Positions 24,145-35,307 are shown, counted from the stretch's first letter. The stretch is 64,000 nucleotides of DNA from Ephemerocybe angulata (GCA_013368325.1 JAACJK010000165.1:868001-932000); one strand, 5' to 3'. Made by a program: numbers and translations. The notes: a model not told the origin generated them from the letters alone.

Positions 24145-25680
24145 ATGCCTAGTGTAGATGATTCCTCTTCTTCTGTCTCTTACTCTGGCGGCTGGTCTTT
24201 AGTTAGCGATTCCCAACAGTACCAGGGCAGCGTGCACTCGTCCACCTCAGTTGGGAACACCGCAACCATACGGTTTACTGGTACGCCACCTAGTACCCTC
24301 ATTTTCTATATATAACTCATGCTGTATCCACCATAGGTAACTCGATCAAAGTCTATGGGACCAACCCTGCCGGCTACGCTGGTGGATTAATCCAAGCAAC
24401 CTTCATAATCGACAACCAGGAGAACTCATGGACCCGGACCAGTCATGGAAGCGCGTACTATCAAGATTTTATGTGGGAATCGGGCCACCTGTCCGACGGA
24501 ACTCACACACTTGTCGTCCGGAATGCAGGGACGCAAGTACCTTTGAGGCTGGACTACTTCGACATCGAGGGAACGGTGGCTGCTCCAGCTATGGCAGCAC
24601 CGCAGCCCTCGACATCGACGTCGCAAGCCCAAAGCCAGCCACAGACAACGAAGTAGGTATCTGGTCGAACTTGACTGCATTCGCATCGCTGACAGATGTG
24701 CGTACAAACCAGAGTCATCACCCAGACAATCACAAATACGGCGTCCATTCAGACCACAGTAACTAACACCCAATCCAAAACAGCTACCACCACCACAACC
24801 AGCACCACAACTACTCAAACGTCCACCAGTAGCACCAGTCACACTTCCCTGGGCCAATCAACCTCGAGCACTGGACTTGTCAGCCAGTCATTATCAGTGG
24901 ACCGGAGTGGCCAGACGGTCACGGCCTTTCAGGTCATAACGACATCTGTTTCTGGTGTCGCTACGCAGGTTACCATCTACCCAAGCGGAGGGGGAAGCTT
25001 GGGTGCAACTGGTGCAGCTGCTTCGACCATCTCCCTTGGCGCCATCATTGGTGCCGTGGTGGGATCCCTAGTCTTCATCGTACTTCTTATCCTCTTCCTG
25101 GTGCTTTGTTTGCGACGCAGGCGTCGTGCTGCGACCCCGGCGCAGTCCAGTTACGATAACGAAGGCTCGGAAGGAATGCGTGAGAGTCCTCCTCAAGGTC
25201 CGTTCTTCTTTATCACATCGTATTCTTTCGTGCCTCGATATTGATAGAAGGATTATAGATCCCTTCCGCGCATCCGTTATACCCAGACTCAGCGAGAGCC
25301 TACGTCCTGGCGCAGCGTCAAAGTACCGCTCCCAGCAGCAGAATGTCCGACCCTTCGCCCGTCTCGTTGAGGTGCCTGACAACGACAACGAGTCGACATC
25401 CACCAGCTCTGCGCCACCATTGCTTGCACCGCTCAATTTCACCTCGAACGAGAAAGGTGGCTCCTTAACGAGTAGTCTTGCGCCTGTTCCTCCAAGCTCA
25501 AGCGGTCACTCTTGGGCTGCCTCTCTTGGCACAAATCTAACTTCTCCTTCCCCAATCGTATCTGACATATCGACCACATATGCAGAGTCTAGCGTCGATG
25601 AGGCTCCCCCCGCATACCACAGTGGTCGGGCGTCTAGCCTCTACCCCACCGGTGATATCTCTCTCGCCCAAGCCCACTGA
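24145..25680 (+). CDS. Single-pass membrane protein, beta-rich N-terminal domain and PPxY tail (cluster member 2)
   Basis: Exons 24145-24280, 24337-24652, 24713-25197 and 25259-25680 give 452 residues. Like its paralogues it begins almost at the domain: MPSVDDSSSSVSYSGGWSLV, then TATIRFTGNSIKVYG, FIIDNQ, and DGTHTLVVRNAG..LRLDYFDIEG. The first intron splits the codon after ATIRFT at the same place and phase as in members 1, 3 and 4. A Thr-rich stalk, one helix (IIGAVVGSLVFIVLLILFLV) and RRRRR follow. The tail has VDEAPPAYHSG, a PPxY motif. The acceptor at 24711-24712 is preferred over an earlier AG because only it keeps the frame. No signal peptide is visible. Role unknown. Confidence 0.82.
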
Positions 25681-26937
25681 TCGGATGGATATGTTCCTTC
25701 GTCCTAGCATCTTCCCACTGCGGCATTGCTTCTTGACACCAGACATTTCCTCTCTAACGTCAGCCTGACCCGCATGACATTATTACGCGAAACCACCACC
25801 CTCCTTTCACATACCCCGCAGCCTTATCCCAGGGCTTCTTCGTTCCCGCCTCCAGTTGGCCTTCTTGGGACTATGTAGTTTGCATATTTGCGTCCATATG
25901 TTGTTACACTACTGGTGTTGCCGTGCACACTGGTCATGTAGGTGTATATCCTTGTAATTGCCAGAGTTATCTCGACGGTTCTACTCATGCATTACTCTGT
26001 CATATAAATTAGGATGTTCTGAATACCTGGTCGACATACCGACATCCCAATTTCCCAACTACAAATCGTCAGACTATGCGTTGGCCTTATCTTCGGAGAC
26101 AGCCGACTGAATCATAGTGAGAAGAACTTTCACACACAGACACACCCGTACGAAAAGTCGAGCCCTCACGGGCTCGCAAGTCAGTCGGCTTGCTCATCGG
26201 TTGGGCAGGTCCCCGTAAAGTGGGCGCATCGGGGCGGGGCGCGCCCTCCAACGCCCCTCCACTTTAGGCTGTATGTAGCCCGTATCACGCAACGCCTGTT
26301 CGGGGTCCCGGTGTTCTTCGGCATCCTTTCATGCCGCCGGCGATCAGATCAGCTGGTCACACTCCCCCCTCAGAAATTGTCGTCACTGTTCGTCTCCAGC
26401 GGCAGCAGGGTAGCGGTTAAGCGCTCTAAAGAGCCCCTTCGCAAGGGCGAACCTGGGCGAACCTGCATATGTAGTCCCGGCCCTGGGTACTTTCTATTCG
26501 CCAAACGCCACCGTAAAGCTCACACCTTGCTCCAGCCCTTCCTGTCATACGATCCCTGCACCAACGAGCTGCCAAGTCTGCCATTTCAAGCCCAAACAAG
26601 ATATCTGGTCCTATCATGTTCAAGAAAATACAGTGAGTATTCAGACCTACTAGTATGATTGCCCATTGGCCATTGAATAGGCCCTTAGACTGGACTCCTG
26701 AGTCCGTCATAAGCTTTTGGAGTGGTCGTCACTAACCACCTGTGGCGTGCGCAATGCAGGGTCGTATGATAGTGGGAATGGCTGAGAATCAGGTTCAAAT
26801 TACCAAATAATGCCGTCGAAACCTTTCCTCTTCCCCCCACGCACACATGCGCCAGGCGTCTCTTCCACCTCTTCCACCACCCGCTTCTCTAGATCCTCAC
26901 CTATCCGGCTTCTATCACAAACGTTACTAAGGTCGAG
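25681..26937. other. Intergenic; contains a nested inverted repeat
   Basis: No gene supported; an 115-codon frame at 26311-26658 has no features. A 10-nt inverted repeat (26101-26110 with 26181-26190) encloses a 7-bp hairpin, CGAGCCC/GGGCTCG, at 26159-26176. Confidence 0.5.
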
Positions 26938-28412
26938 ATGTCCAAAGCAGTCGTTGTTGACGACAACAGCCCGTACATCGCGTACTCGGGTAACGGCGAC
27001 TGGCAGTCCGAGTCGTCACTCCATTTCACTTGGGAGGATGGTGCTACAGCGACGTTCTCATTTCACGGTTCGCAAAAGCTTCAACTTAAGCTCGGCTCCA
27101 TTTCCCAATCATCTAACACGCTTTGTGTAGGAACAAATGCGATAGTTTATGGGGCCGTTCCAGCAGGCGACCCCAGTAAAAACGAGGCGGTTCTCATCTC
27201 TATTGTCATTGACGGAGGCAGCCCCTTGAGTATCACTCGAAAGACCGGGCCTCAAGCAGTTCCCAATGTAGCCTGGTGGAATAGCGGTATCCTCCCGGAT
27301 GGCGACCATACCTTCACTATCACGTACCACGCCTTAAACGACATGGAATTTCAGCTCGACCGCATTGAGTACACCGGTTCTCCAGAGCTCGCCGTCCCGA
27401 CCAGGACGACTCTTATATTTCAAACCTCGGTGGTTATCAGCACAGGGACGTCTATCGTGGGAACGGGGACAACGATCTCAACCACGGCAAGTTAGGGCAA
27501 GTTTCACTTCGACCTTCACTTCTACAGCAACAGTTGGTACGTTTACTGCAGTTGTGGTTGCGCAGAGCCTAATAACTTGAACTTACAGTTGGGGGATCAA
27601 CGTTACCTGGAACCACCACGTTGCTGGATTCTCAAACGGCCACTGCAGGACCGGGTATCAGCAACGTAAGCGGGGGAGCGAATAGTTTGCCGGCGAGCGC
27701 CAATTCGAAAGGTGCAAATGTTGGAGCAATAGCAGGAGGGATTGTGGGGGGTACCGTAGTCCTTCTCTCGCTGATTATATTCTGCGTTTTCATCGATCGG
27801 AGAAGGAGAGGGATGGAGGCTTCGTCCTCCAGGTCTAAATTGGACCCTAGCGGTACCGTCTTCGGTAAGACACATGACCACTAACGTCCCAAATTGCGGC
27901 ATCTTACTTGTGTATCAGCAGAACCGAAGCCCAACCCCAGCATTTCACCCTACAACGTCACCGAGAGCTCGGAAGCCTCAACATATACCTCCGCTCCATC
28001 ATCACATCCACACCGAGCCCACCCCAAAGGCCACTCACTACTACCACGGTACTCGTATGTACCACCCCTTCCGGACCATGGATACCAAGCAGAGCTACCC
28101 ATCCTGGACATCAGGAGGAGAAGTATCGTTGAAAGCAGTAGCAACGTCGAGACTCCAAGAGCAACGATTGGACACGGCACCCCAGGCACGTCGCACTGGG
28201 CCCAGGATAAGCAGGGTCCACTGGCAGCTTCAGACGATGGTCGAAGCACAATGGCGGAGTCTGAAGGTGCCCTTACTTTTGTAAACTCTGATTACACCGG
28301 TGGGAGGCGAAGTCACTTAATATCTGTGCCAAGGGCCAGTGCTAGCCACGTTGGCTCCGTGTCGAGCCTGGACGAGGAGGTCGACTCACCTCCCGCTTAT
28401 CAAGGGCCGTAG
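26938..28412 (+). CDS. Single-pass membrane protein with PPxY tail (cluster member 3), frame interrupted or with a 37-nt intron
   Basis: Exons 26938-27067, 27131-27536, 27589-27864 and 27919-28412. Closely resembles member 4: MSKAVVVDDNSPYIAYSGNG, ATFSFHGTNAIVYGAVPAGD, VIDGGSPLSITRK, DGDHTFTITYHALNDMEFQL and DRIEYTGS. A Thr-rich stalk, one helix (IAGGIVGGTVVLLSLIIFCV) and RRRRG follow; the tail ends DEEVDSPPAYQGP, a PPxY motif four residues from the C-terminus. Exon 2 hits a TAG at 27493-27495. The frame is restored either by ignoring one unit of a 10-nt tandem duplication (27486-27504) or by removing a 37-nt GT-AG segment (27491-27527). Without either, a truncated soluble domain of ~160 residues would be made. 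A NAGNAG acceptor starts exon 4. Confidence 0.7.
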
Positions 28413-29226
28413 ACATCGTTTGTCCTCTACCTTTGTTCGGTTCCTACTTTCTTGCGCGTACATTATCAGCAGCTCGAGGCCCAGGGCATACTACTCGAGT
28501 AGTATATATATTCCCTTTTTCTCGCGACAGACATTTTTTTAAGACGGTCATCCTACTAGGCAAAGTTTATCACTTCCTGGTTGGCCGGAATCCAAGGTCG
28601 CCGGCATCGATATCCCTAAGTTGTGTTGCGTTATCTGCGAGCTCTCGATTATGGCTTTCCGAGACCCTAAGGGATGAAGGGATTGGAGTTCGAGTAGGTG
28701 ACTGGGCGCTTAAGAGAACTTACTCACAAAAGGTCTCCCATTTGGTGGGTCTATGACCTCGCCGAGGGACTCTCGAATAATAATATGCCGATCAGATGCC
28801 ATAGTTTAGTCACGAGTCGCCATCCTAAAGAAGGACCTTCACCGGTTTGATTATCTGCACTTTGAACAATGGTCTTCTTAACCATTACGGTCTCTGTTAG
28901 GCGCCGGATGTTATTCGGTGTTGATGGAATCGTGATCGGGTGGGGAAAGGAATGCCCGGTCCAGTCTCGTATGCTCTCGTATGGTTGCTGATGAATGATG
29001 CTGGTCTCCTTCGCTCCTGCCGTCATGAGATTACAATTTACCGCATGGCATGCCCGATGGCTTTCGTATGCTGGAAACTACGGATCCGTATCGTTAGGCT
29101 CCATCTTTTCCCTCTACCACATGCCTTAGGGCACGTCTCGCTGTCCAACCAAGTTGAAGCAACAGTCCCCCTCTTCATTCTACTTGGGTATCCGGAATCT
29201 AACAACCCGTCGCTCGCGGTGCTGAG
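28413..29226. other. Intergenic between cluster members 3 and 4
   Basis: Promoter and UTR DNA only, as far as can be seen. The sequence just upstream of the two start codons is not obviously conserved between the paralogues. Confidence 0.5.
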
Positions 29227-30667
29227 ATGTCCAAGATAATAGTCGAGGACAGCAGCCCGAGCATCAAGTACTCTGGTAATGGCGACTGGCAGTTCGACTC
29301 TACTGTACATTCGACATGGGACGATGGCGCTACAGCAACATTCGCATTCCATGGTGCGTCGATGCTTTGTCCCTCATCATACTTTCTTGGATTCATCTCC
29401 TTGAATAGGAACGAATGCGATGGTCTATGGAGCCATCCCAGAGGGCGACGTGAAGGCGGACGAGCAGGTCTTGATCTCCGTGACCCTCGACGGCGGAAGC
29501 CCCGTGCAGATCTCCCGAAAGTGCCAATCAACTTCGGTGATCAACGAGCTCTGGTGGGACAGCGGCACCCTCTCCGACGCAGACCACACCTTCACTATCA
29601 CCTATCATTTCAAGAGTGACATCGCATTCGAGCTGGACCGTATCGAATACACGGGCTCCCAGCAAACTTCAGCAGCCCCGGATACGGAGACAAGAACTAG
29701 CACAACACTTGTGACCCAGACCTCGCTTTTCACAAGTACAGGAACGTCGGTCGCAGGCCCCGGAAGCACTGTCACAACTGTCACCACCTCCACCTCAATC
29801 TCTACCTTGACCTCCACGGTACTATTTGGTGCGTCTACCACATCTTCTGGATTGCGAGAATCGTCGACTAACTCCTCCAAAGTCGGAGAGTCTACAGTAT
29901 CAGCACCCTCCGGTGGAGGTTCTCAAACGGTCACCGCAACCCAGTACATCAAGTCGGACGGGGTGCCAGACCCATCTGCGAGTGCGTCCACGACAAACTC
30001 TGCTTCGAAGGGTTCGAATGTCGGTGCCATAGCTGGGGGCGTTGTGGGGGGCTTGGTCGTCCTCATCTTCCTCCTCCTGTTCCTTTTCTGCATGCGCAGG
30101 AGAAGGAAAGGAATGGCGTTTTCAACGTATGGGTTGGGCCCGAACGCTGGAAGTCACGTCGAAGGTACGCCCAGAATCATTGTCACGTCTTGGCAGCACC
30201 CGCTGACAGATTGTGGATCAGGGGCACCAAAACCAAACCCCAATCTGTCCCCGTACAACGTCATTGAGCTGCAATCAGAACCATCGACATATTCATCTGC
30301 TCCCTCACACTATCCGCTCGCTCAGACGAAAGGTCCGCCGCCACCACTGCATATTCCAGCGCCAGGTACCCAGTCCCTTCCGACAGGAAGGGCTCGAGCC
30401 GAGTCGGACGCCATCAGCAGCAGTGGGGGCACCTCTACGACAGAAGACAGAATCCCGAGCACGTCGCAATACCCCAGAGAGAAGAGGGGGATGAGTTCTC
30501 GTAGTTCCATACAGCCTTCCGAGGGAGGTATGACATTCGCTAACTCGGACTTCACGGGTGGGAGGAGGAGTCATTTGATGTCTGGGCGAGGGACTGTTGG
30601 GACGTACGGTTCTGGGTTGCGGCTGAGCGAGGAAGTCGATCCACCTCCTGCGTATCATGGTCTGTAG
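29227..30667 (+). CDS. Single-pass membrane protein, beta-rich N-terminal domain and PPxY tail (cluster member 4)
   Basis: Exons 29227-29353, 29409-30164 and 30222-30667 give 442 residues. Sequence: MSKIIVEDSSPSIKYSGNGD, ATFAFHGTNAMVYGAIPEGD, DADHTFTITYHFKSDIAFEL and DRIEYTGS, then a Thr/Ser stalk, one helix (GGVVGGLVVLIFLLLFLFCM), RRRRKG and a tail ending SEEVDPPPAYHGL, a PPxY motif four residues from the end. It is the nearest relative of member 3, so the pair is a recent tandem duplicate. The 57-nt intron at 30165-30221 is a multiple of three and has no stop, so ret ained transcripts would still be open; it is called an intron because member 3 has one at the same place (before APKPNPNLSPYNV). 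Confidence 0.82.
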
Positions 30668-31590
30668 ATCTGTATAACTTGGTTAAACGCTTCGTCGTCG
30701 TGCTTTGTAATACCATCTTTGCGTATCCTTTGCTTTCGACATTCTACTTGCTGTTATCTTCTTTTCGAGCTCAGTGTATTACCACACTCTTTTCGACCAC
30801 ACTCTTTCACATGTACTCACCATTGGCCCTTGCAGAGCAAGGGCATCACGGTCTCCCCTGGTTAGGAAGCCTAATTTAACCATACTAGTCACTGTAAGGA
30901 TCTTTAGTGTAGGGCAAGCCATCTTCTAAACGGTTTGATATTGAGATGAGCATCCGTTACGTGAAAGTAAAGATCGCTGAAGACGTGACTGGAGTGAGGA
31001 GAGCGACTACAAATCAGACCCGATATCGTCGAGACTCACCTCAAGAATACCATCTTGGACATGACGGCGTACAGAAAAGGTATTTCTCAGGTTGATGTCC
31101 GTATTGCTTCAGGATGCCGGGAAGTTGTTGCGGTTCGAACGAATGTAACTCTTCGAGCTCCTCAACAAGGTTCTTTCTTCATGGTGCAAGAACCATTAAA
31201 CCAAGCGACTCTGTTCACTGTGTCACTGTTTGGCAAACCCTTGAGCCACGCGCCGTGCATGCGCCGGCCGAACTCGCGATGACGATAGTCTCCCGTAGTA
31301 AGACTGACGAAAAATGTAAATGTCGTACTTACATTCGTACCTCATGGGACATTACATTTTAATGTAGTCTGATTTTACGCGCGCCCACGAAACCGTCGCA
31401 GGCCCTTTCTTCTTCAAAATCACCATATAAGGGAATTTTTAGGAGGCAGTGCCGTTTTGTTTGTTCAGTCTGCGAAGGTGCGAGTTCGAATCCCCGTCGT
31501 TGGAGGATTTCGCGCTCACATGTGACGACTGTTTAATTGGAATCAACAAGCGCGCGCGCCGCGTCTCGCTTAACTCAGCCCCTTTCTCCC
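30668..31590. other. Intergenic with left arm of an inverted repeat
   Basis: Holds the inverted-repeat arm at 31010-31235. A TTCGAATCC box at about 31484-31492 resembles a tRNA T-loop, but the rest of a tRNA is missing. Confidence 0.5.
31010..31235 (+). repeat. Left arm of a gene-like inverted repeat
   Basis: Matches the reverse complement of 35308-35541 over most of its length, by eye about four fifths identical with small indels. Both arms can be read as the same peptide: IRPDIVETHLKN, YRK.IS, IASG, VAVRTNVT.R.PQQGS. The repeat therefore derives from coding DNA rather than a simple terminal repeat. Confidence 0.75.
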
Positions 31591-32858
31591 ATGTCCCAAC
31601 TCAGGTTCAGGCTCTCGAGCTCGCCCGCCCCTCCCCAAACACCTGCCAGAGATGGCTCTTATCCTTATCATCCAACTGCCGTCACAACGCCACGTCAATC
31701 ACCCTCCAAAAAGCGTCCGGTCAACGATGAGAACGAACGCCCCCAAGGATCTCTGTTCACACCAACGCCGTCGAAGAAGCGCAAGGCTGGCGATAGCAGC
31801 ACCCCTGCCGTTCCCCTTTTCCTACCTCCACCACCACCCCTTAAGAAGAAGCGCACCTATAACAAGGACTGGCAAAAGCTCGACGCCATCTTCGACCGTT
31901 TGCAAGAGCTCAACTGGTCATTCTCGGACCTTCTGGGCTACGCTTTCACCACGAAGGAAGCCCGTTCAACCCGCCATGCAACCGTCATCTCCAAGTTTCT
32001 GCAGGGAAAGGACAACTGTTACCCAGCACAGCTCATCGAAGCCTGGGACAAGCATCGCGATGGCGCTGTGGAGAGATTCGACAACATGTACTCACTTTCA
32101 GTCCCTTACCATGAAATCAAACCTGTTCGCCCCGCTCTTACCTCGTATGCCGCCCAGAAATGCCGAGATCGACTGAAAAAGGAATCCAACAGCACGGTCA
32201 AACCAGACGCCGGGCTGCATATGTCCGCGAGAAAGAAGAGTCAGAACCGTTTGGAGTGGGCAGCAATTGGGGTGTCCACCGTGGAGGAGGTTGAGAGTAC
32301 CCTGAGGGAGAGCATGCCCCTTGCCTTTGGGCTGCTCTATGAGATTACTGGGGAGAAGGGTGTCGATCCGGATCCGGCAGCAGCACTGAAGCGCAGACGT
32401 CCTGGAAATCTCGTGAGTAGCATCGTGTATCTCGACTCCATTTACTGAGGGCTGCACAGGTTACAACCCATGCACTTTCTTCGCTTTTATACAAGCGGAA
32501 TAGTGAAGCACGGCTTTTACCCCTCTCCCTTGGACTCCTCGCCTTCGCATACTCAACGCCGGTCGACTTCATGGCCTATTGTAGCCGCATAGGAATAATG
32601 CCGGCGTACACAACAATCTCAACGGCACTCGACCTCCTCGCGCAACACCAGGCCAACGTCATTCGGGAACATGCTAGGGATCCTCAAAAAGTCGGCTTCC
32701 TCGTCTTCGATAACGTCCAGAACTACTACCGTGTCCGTGATCAGCGAATGGGGTCGGCGAACGCAATGAACATTGGGCTGGCGGGGACGTATTGTGAGCT
32801 TCGTGGAGTTGATCCCATTGCACTCGACTATGTTACAGTGGGAGGCTTCCCTTTCTGA
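31591..32858 (+). pseudogene. DUF6589-type protein gene, 3'-truncated
   Basis: Exons 31591-32412 and 32460-32858 give ~407 residues before a TGA. The N-terminal half is Pro/Lys-rich (SPSKKRPVND, TPSKKRKAGD, PPPLKKKRTYNKD). The part after the intron carries DUF6589-like wording: LLAFAYSTPVDFMAYCSRIG, MPAYTTISTALDLLAQ, VGFLVFDNVQNYYRVRDQRM, AGTYCELRGVDP. DUF6589 proteins are abundant in mushroom genomes, usually considerably longer, and their expansion suggests mobile-element origin (inference). Here the domain stops soon after its first third and runs directly into a glycosyltransferase fragment, so it is most likely a truncated or rearranged copy. The start is the first ATG in frame at 31591. 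Confidence 0.6.
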
Positions 32859-32879
32859 TTTGATCAAAATTGGTGTGCA

Positions 32880-33199
32880 GTGTATAACGACATTGTCATT
32901 TTGCCAATCCCGGAGAACATGAATAGTGGCAAAACGCACTCGTTCTTTTCCTGGGCATCACTGAACGGCTGGGTTCCGCCACTATACTCGGATTCAGAAG
33001 TACCTCTCCCCCAGTTCTCGTACTCTAACTATACGGCCACGCCCCCCTCTCTCGCCCCGCACGATCCCTTTGCAGCATGGGAGAATATCCAGTCAGGCCA
33101 GGTCCGGTCCTGGGTCCGACCAGACTTCGTCGTTAAAGTGGACGACGACTCCTTTGTTATGCTGGCCGAACTTGAATCGCGACTTCGCTTCGAGAGATA
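32880..33199 (+). pseudogene. GT31-type glycosyltransferase (galactosyltransferase-like) fragment
   Basis: An open frame of ~105 residues with the core of a fungal GT31 enzyme: YNDIVILPIPENMNSGKTHS, SWASLNGWVPP, FSYSNYT, SGQVRSWVRPDFVVKVDDDS, FVMLAELESRLR. The VKVDDDS block is the metal- and sugar-nucleotide-binding DxD region. The signal anchor and C-terminal half are missing, and the fragment begins right after a likely intron 3' end (TGTGCAG at 32873-32879) and stops two residues after the DxD-helix. It sits immediately downstream of the DUF6589 fragment on the same strand, so it is a captured or duplicated piece of another gene. It is not a functional enzyme as it stands. Confidence 0.75.
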
Positions 33200-33402
33200 G
33201 TACGACATGAGGAACGTTTACAACAAGAGATGGTGTCAGATTAAAACAGAAGGAGGCGAATGAAGATGATGGTGTCGCTGAGTATAAAGAGGTTGTAACG
33301 CTAAGAATCGAGGGTGTTACTGCGGAGAATTGAAAGAGATGTTGTTAATGCTGAGAATCAACGGAAGACATTTCCAAAGGACCATATCTGCTGGCCGAAG
33401 AA

Positions 33403-34982
33403 TTAATCCAGATAACGGGGACCCCATCCAGCTCCCCTCCTAGGTCCATGATAATACGAGCTCGTATCCCTAGCCGGACTCAACCCAACCGCACCCGCCA
33501 GATTGAGATACGTGCTCTTAATCAACTTACTCCCTCCCGCACCCTGAGCCTGACTCTGCGCCTGCAGCGCCCACTTGCTCCGACACCACACACACGTCAA
33601 CTCCTTGCCCGTATTCGAGGAGGTCGCGCGCCACTGCGCGAAGCACCCACTGTGCAGCGCATTCCCACAATCTTCGCAGAACACAAGCTTGTCCTCCTTC
33701 ACGCCGAACATGGTCTCGTAGCAGATCGGGCAGTCGTCGTCTTCGCCTGGGATCTTCCGATTATCCTTCTTGCTCGAACCGGCTTCGGCGGTGGCTGGCA
33801 CCTTTCCTGTTGCGCGGGCGTAGGCTTCTTGAACGCGGCGGTTGGTAACGGCGTTCGGCGCCGCGGGGGCGTTGGCGAAGATACTCTCCAGCTCTGAGGT
33901 GAGAAGCGCTCTGTGGGCGAAGGGGTCAGTGCTGCGAAAAGATGTGGTAAGGGGTACACGTACTTCTGGTACCAGAGCTCTGAAGTGGTCGGCACGTGGA
34001 GGACTTTCGTCAAAATGAATAGCTATGGGAGAGTCAGCAAGACATATACAACAAGTGTGGCGCGGACTCACAATGTGTTTGCAGTGGTTCCCCTTCCTGG
34101 CGTCCGGACAGTCACAGCTGGGGAGTTTGTCGATCTTGACGGTATAGACGTTGCCAGTCGAGCCCAAAACACTGAACTCTTCCCTAAGCTCCCCATCGTT
34201 TCTCCTGCGATCAACCATATAGAACCTAGCACGCGTTAGTACCCTGAACAAGAATGAATGAGCATCGAAACATACGTCTGGGTTCGAACCCTCTCCAACC
34301 TCTCCCTGATATTCTGAGGACAGCTCGATTTAAACATTGCGCCACGCTTCTCGGGCACAGGCGTATTGGGGTCCTTCTTCTTTCCCTTGGTCGCTGCCTT
34401 CTTCTTCGGGGGTGCGCTCGGCGCAGGGGCCATGGATGATGATGCTCCAGCATCCAAAGCCATAGACATCTGGATTGGGAAAGAGGGTCCAGTTGGCGTC
34501 GTAGCAGCCGGTGCAGCGGGCGCCTTCTTCTTCCTCGTGGTTGCAGCCCTCTTCTTCGCGGGTGCCTTAGCTAGTGGTTGGGTAGTAGCTGGGCCTGAAG
34601 CAGCAGGTAGGGCCATAGACATCATTGGAAACGGGGCAGGTGCAGCAGGCGTTGCAGTGGGAATCGCCACGGGTGTAGGCGCAGGGGCGGGTGTCGGTCT
34701 AGGCTCCGGAATGCTAGCACTCGTCGTCGTAGTCGATGCAGCCGTACTAGCTCTGCCTCGAGACCTCGTCGTCCTCCCAGTAGTCTCCAGAAGAGCCGCA
34801 TCGGTCCAGTTGTTCGGAACCTCGCGCTTGGCTCGTTTCGCTGTTGTTTTGACTGCAGTCTCGGGAACACGAGAGGTCGATGCTGGTATCGCAGTCGATG
34901 TTGAGGTAATTTCGGCGAGAGGAGGGCTCGATCTCGGGTTTACTGCAACCCATTCGTCTCCGCGTTTGCGTTTCAAAACCAT
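33403..34982 (-). CDS. SWIM zinc-finger and RING-finger protein, probable E3 ubiquitin ligase
   Basis: Exons 34276-34982, 34072-34243, 33964-34022 and 33403-33910 give 481 residues. The first ~200 residues are disordered, rich in Ala, Pro, Thr and Lys. A SWIM finger follows (CDCPDARKGNHCKH, C-x-C-x7-C-x-H) in a VYTVKIDKLPSCDC context. A RING finger comes next: DDCPICYETM..FCEDCGNALHSGCFAQW..CVWC. The SWIM-then-RING order matches the ZSWIM2/MEX class of E3 ligases; substrate unknown. All key ligands are present, so the gene looks functional, unlike its neighbours between the inverted repeats. Introns 2 and 3 total a multiple of three without stops, so the unspliced frame is open. The ATG at 34982 (MVLKRKRGDEW) is preferred; an upstream in-frame ATG at 35093 is possible. 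Confidence 0.85.
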
Positions 34983-35307
34983 TTTGTGATACAAGATGGT
35001 GGTCAAGAGGAAGATATGATTTCGCCCCGGATCAGGTTCGAACATTGATATTTCCCGCACGTGGTCGTTCCCATGGATTAGTAAGCATCCCATTGTTCAG
35101 TGCACCGTTTTATCCGGTTCAATCCTCTTCGTTCTTCCCTCGATTTAGGTGCTGCTCAATTCTAAGCTCTCACTTCGTTCTCACATCTCATTTTGTTCTC
35201 ATCTTCCTTTGGACGCCCCCGAAACGGCTCGGGTGCGGACGTCAGCTCAGCTTCCAGCGGGCTCAATTGCTTTTCCATCAAATTCGTTCATTGAGCCGAG
35301 CCGCCTG

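Noticed and set aside
31441..31505. Possible tRNA suggested by a TTCGAATCC box
   Set aside because: Only the T arm resembles a tRNA; no matching acceptor strand, D arm or anticodon stem could be paired.
34236..35093. Longer start (35093) for the SWIM/RING protein
   Set aside because: It would add 37 residues without similarity to the basic MVLKRKRGDEW start; the downstream ATG fits better, though transcripts could overturn this.
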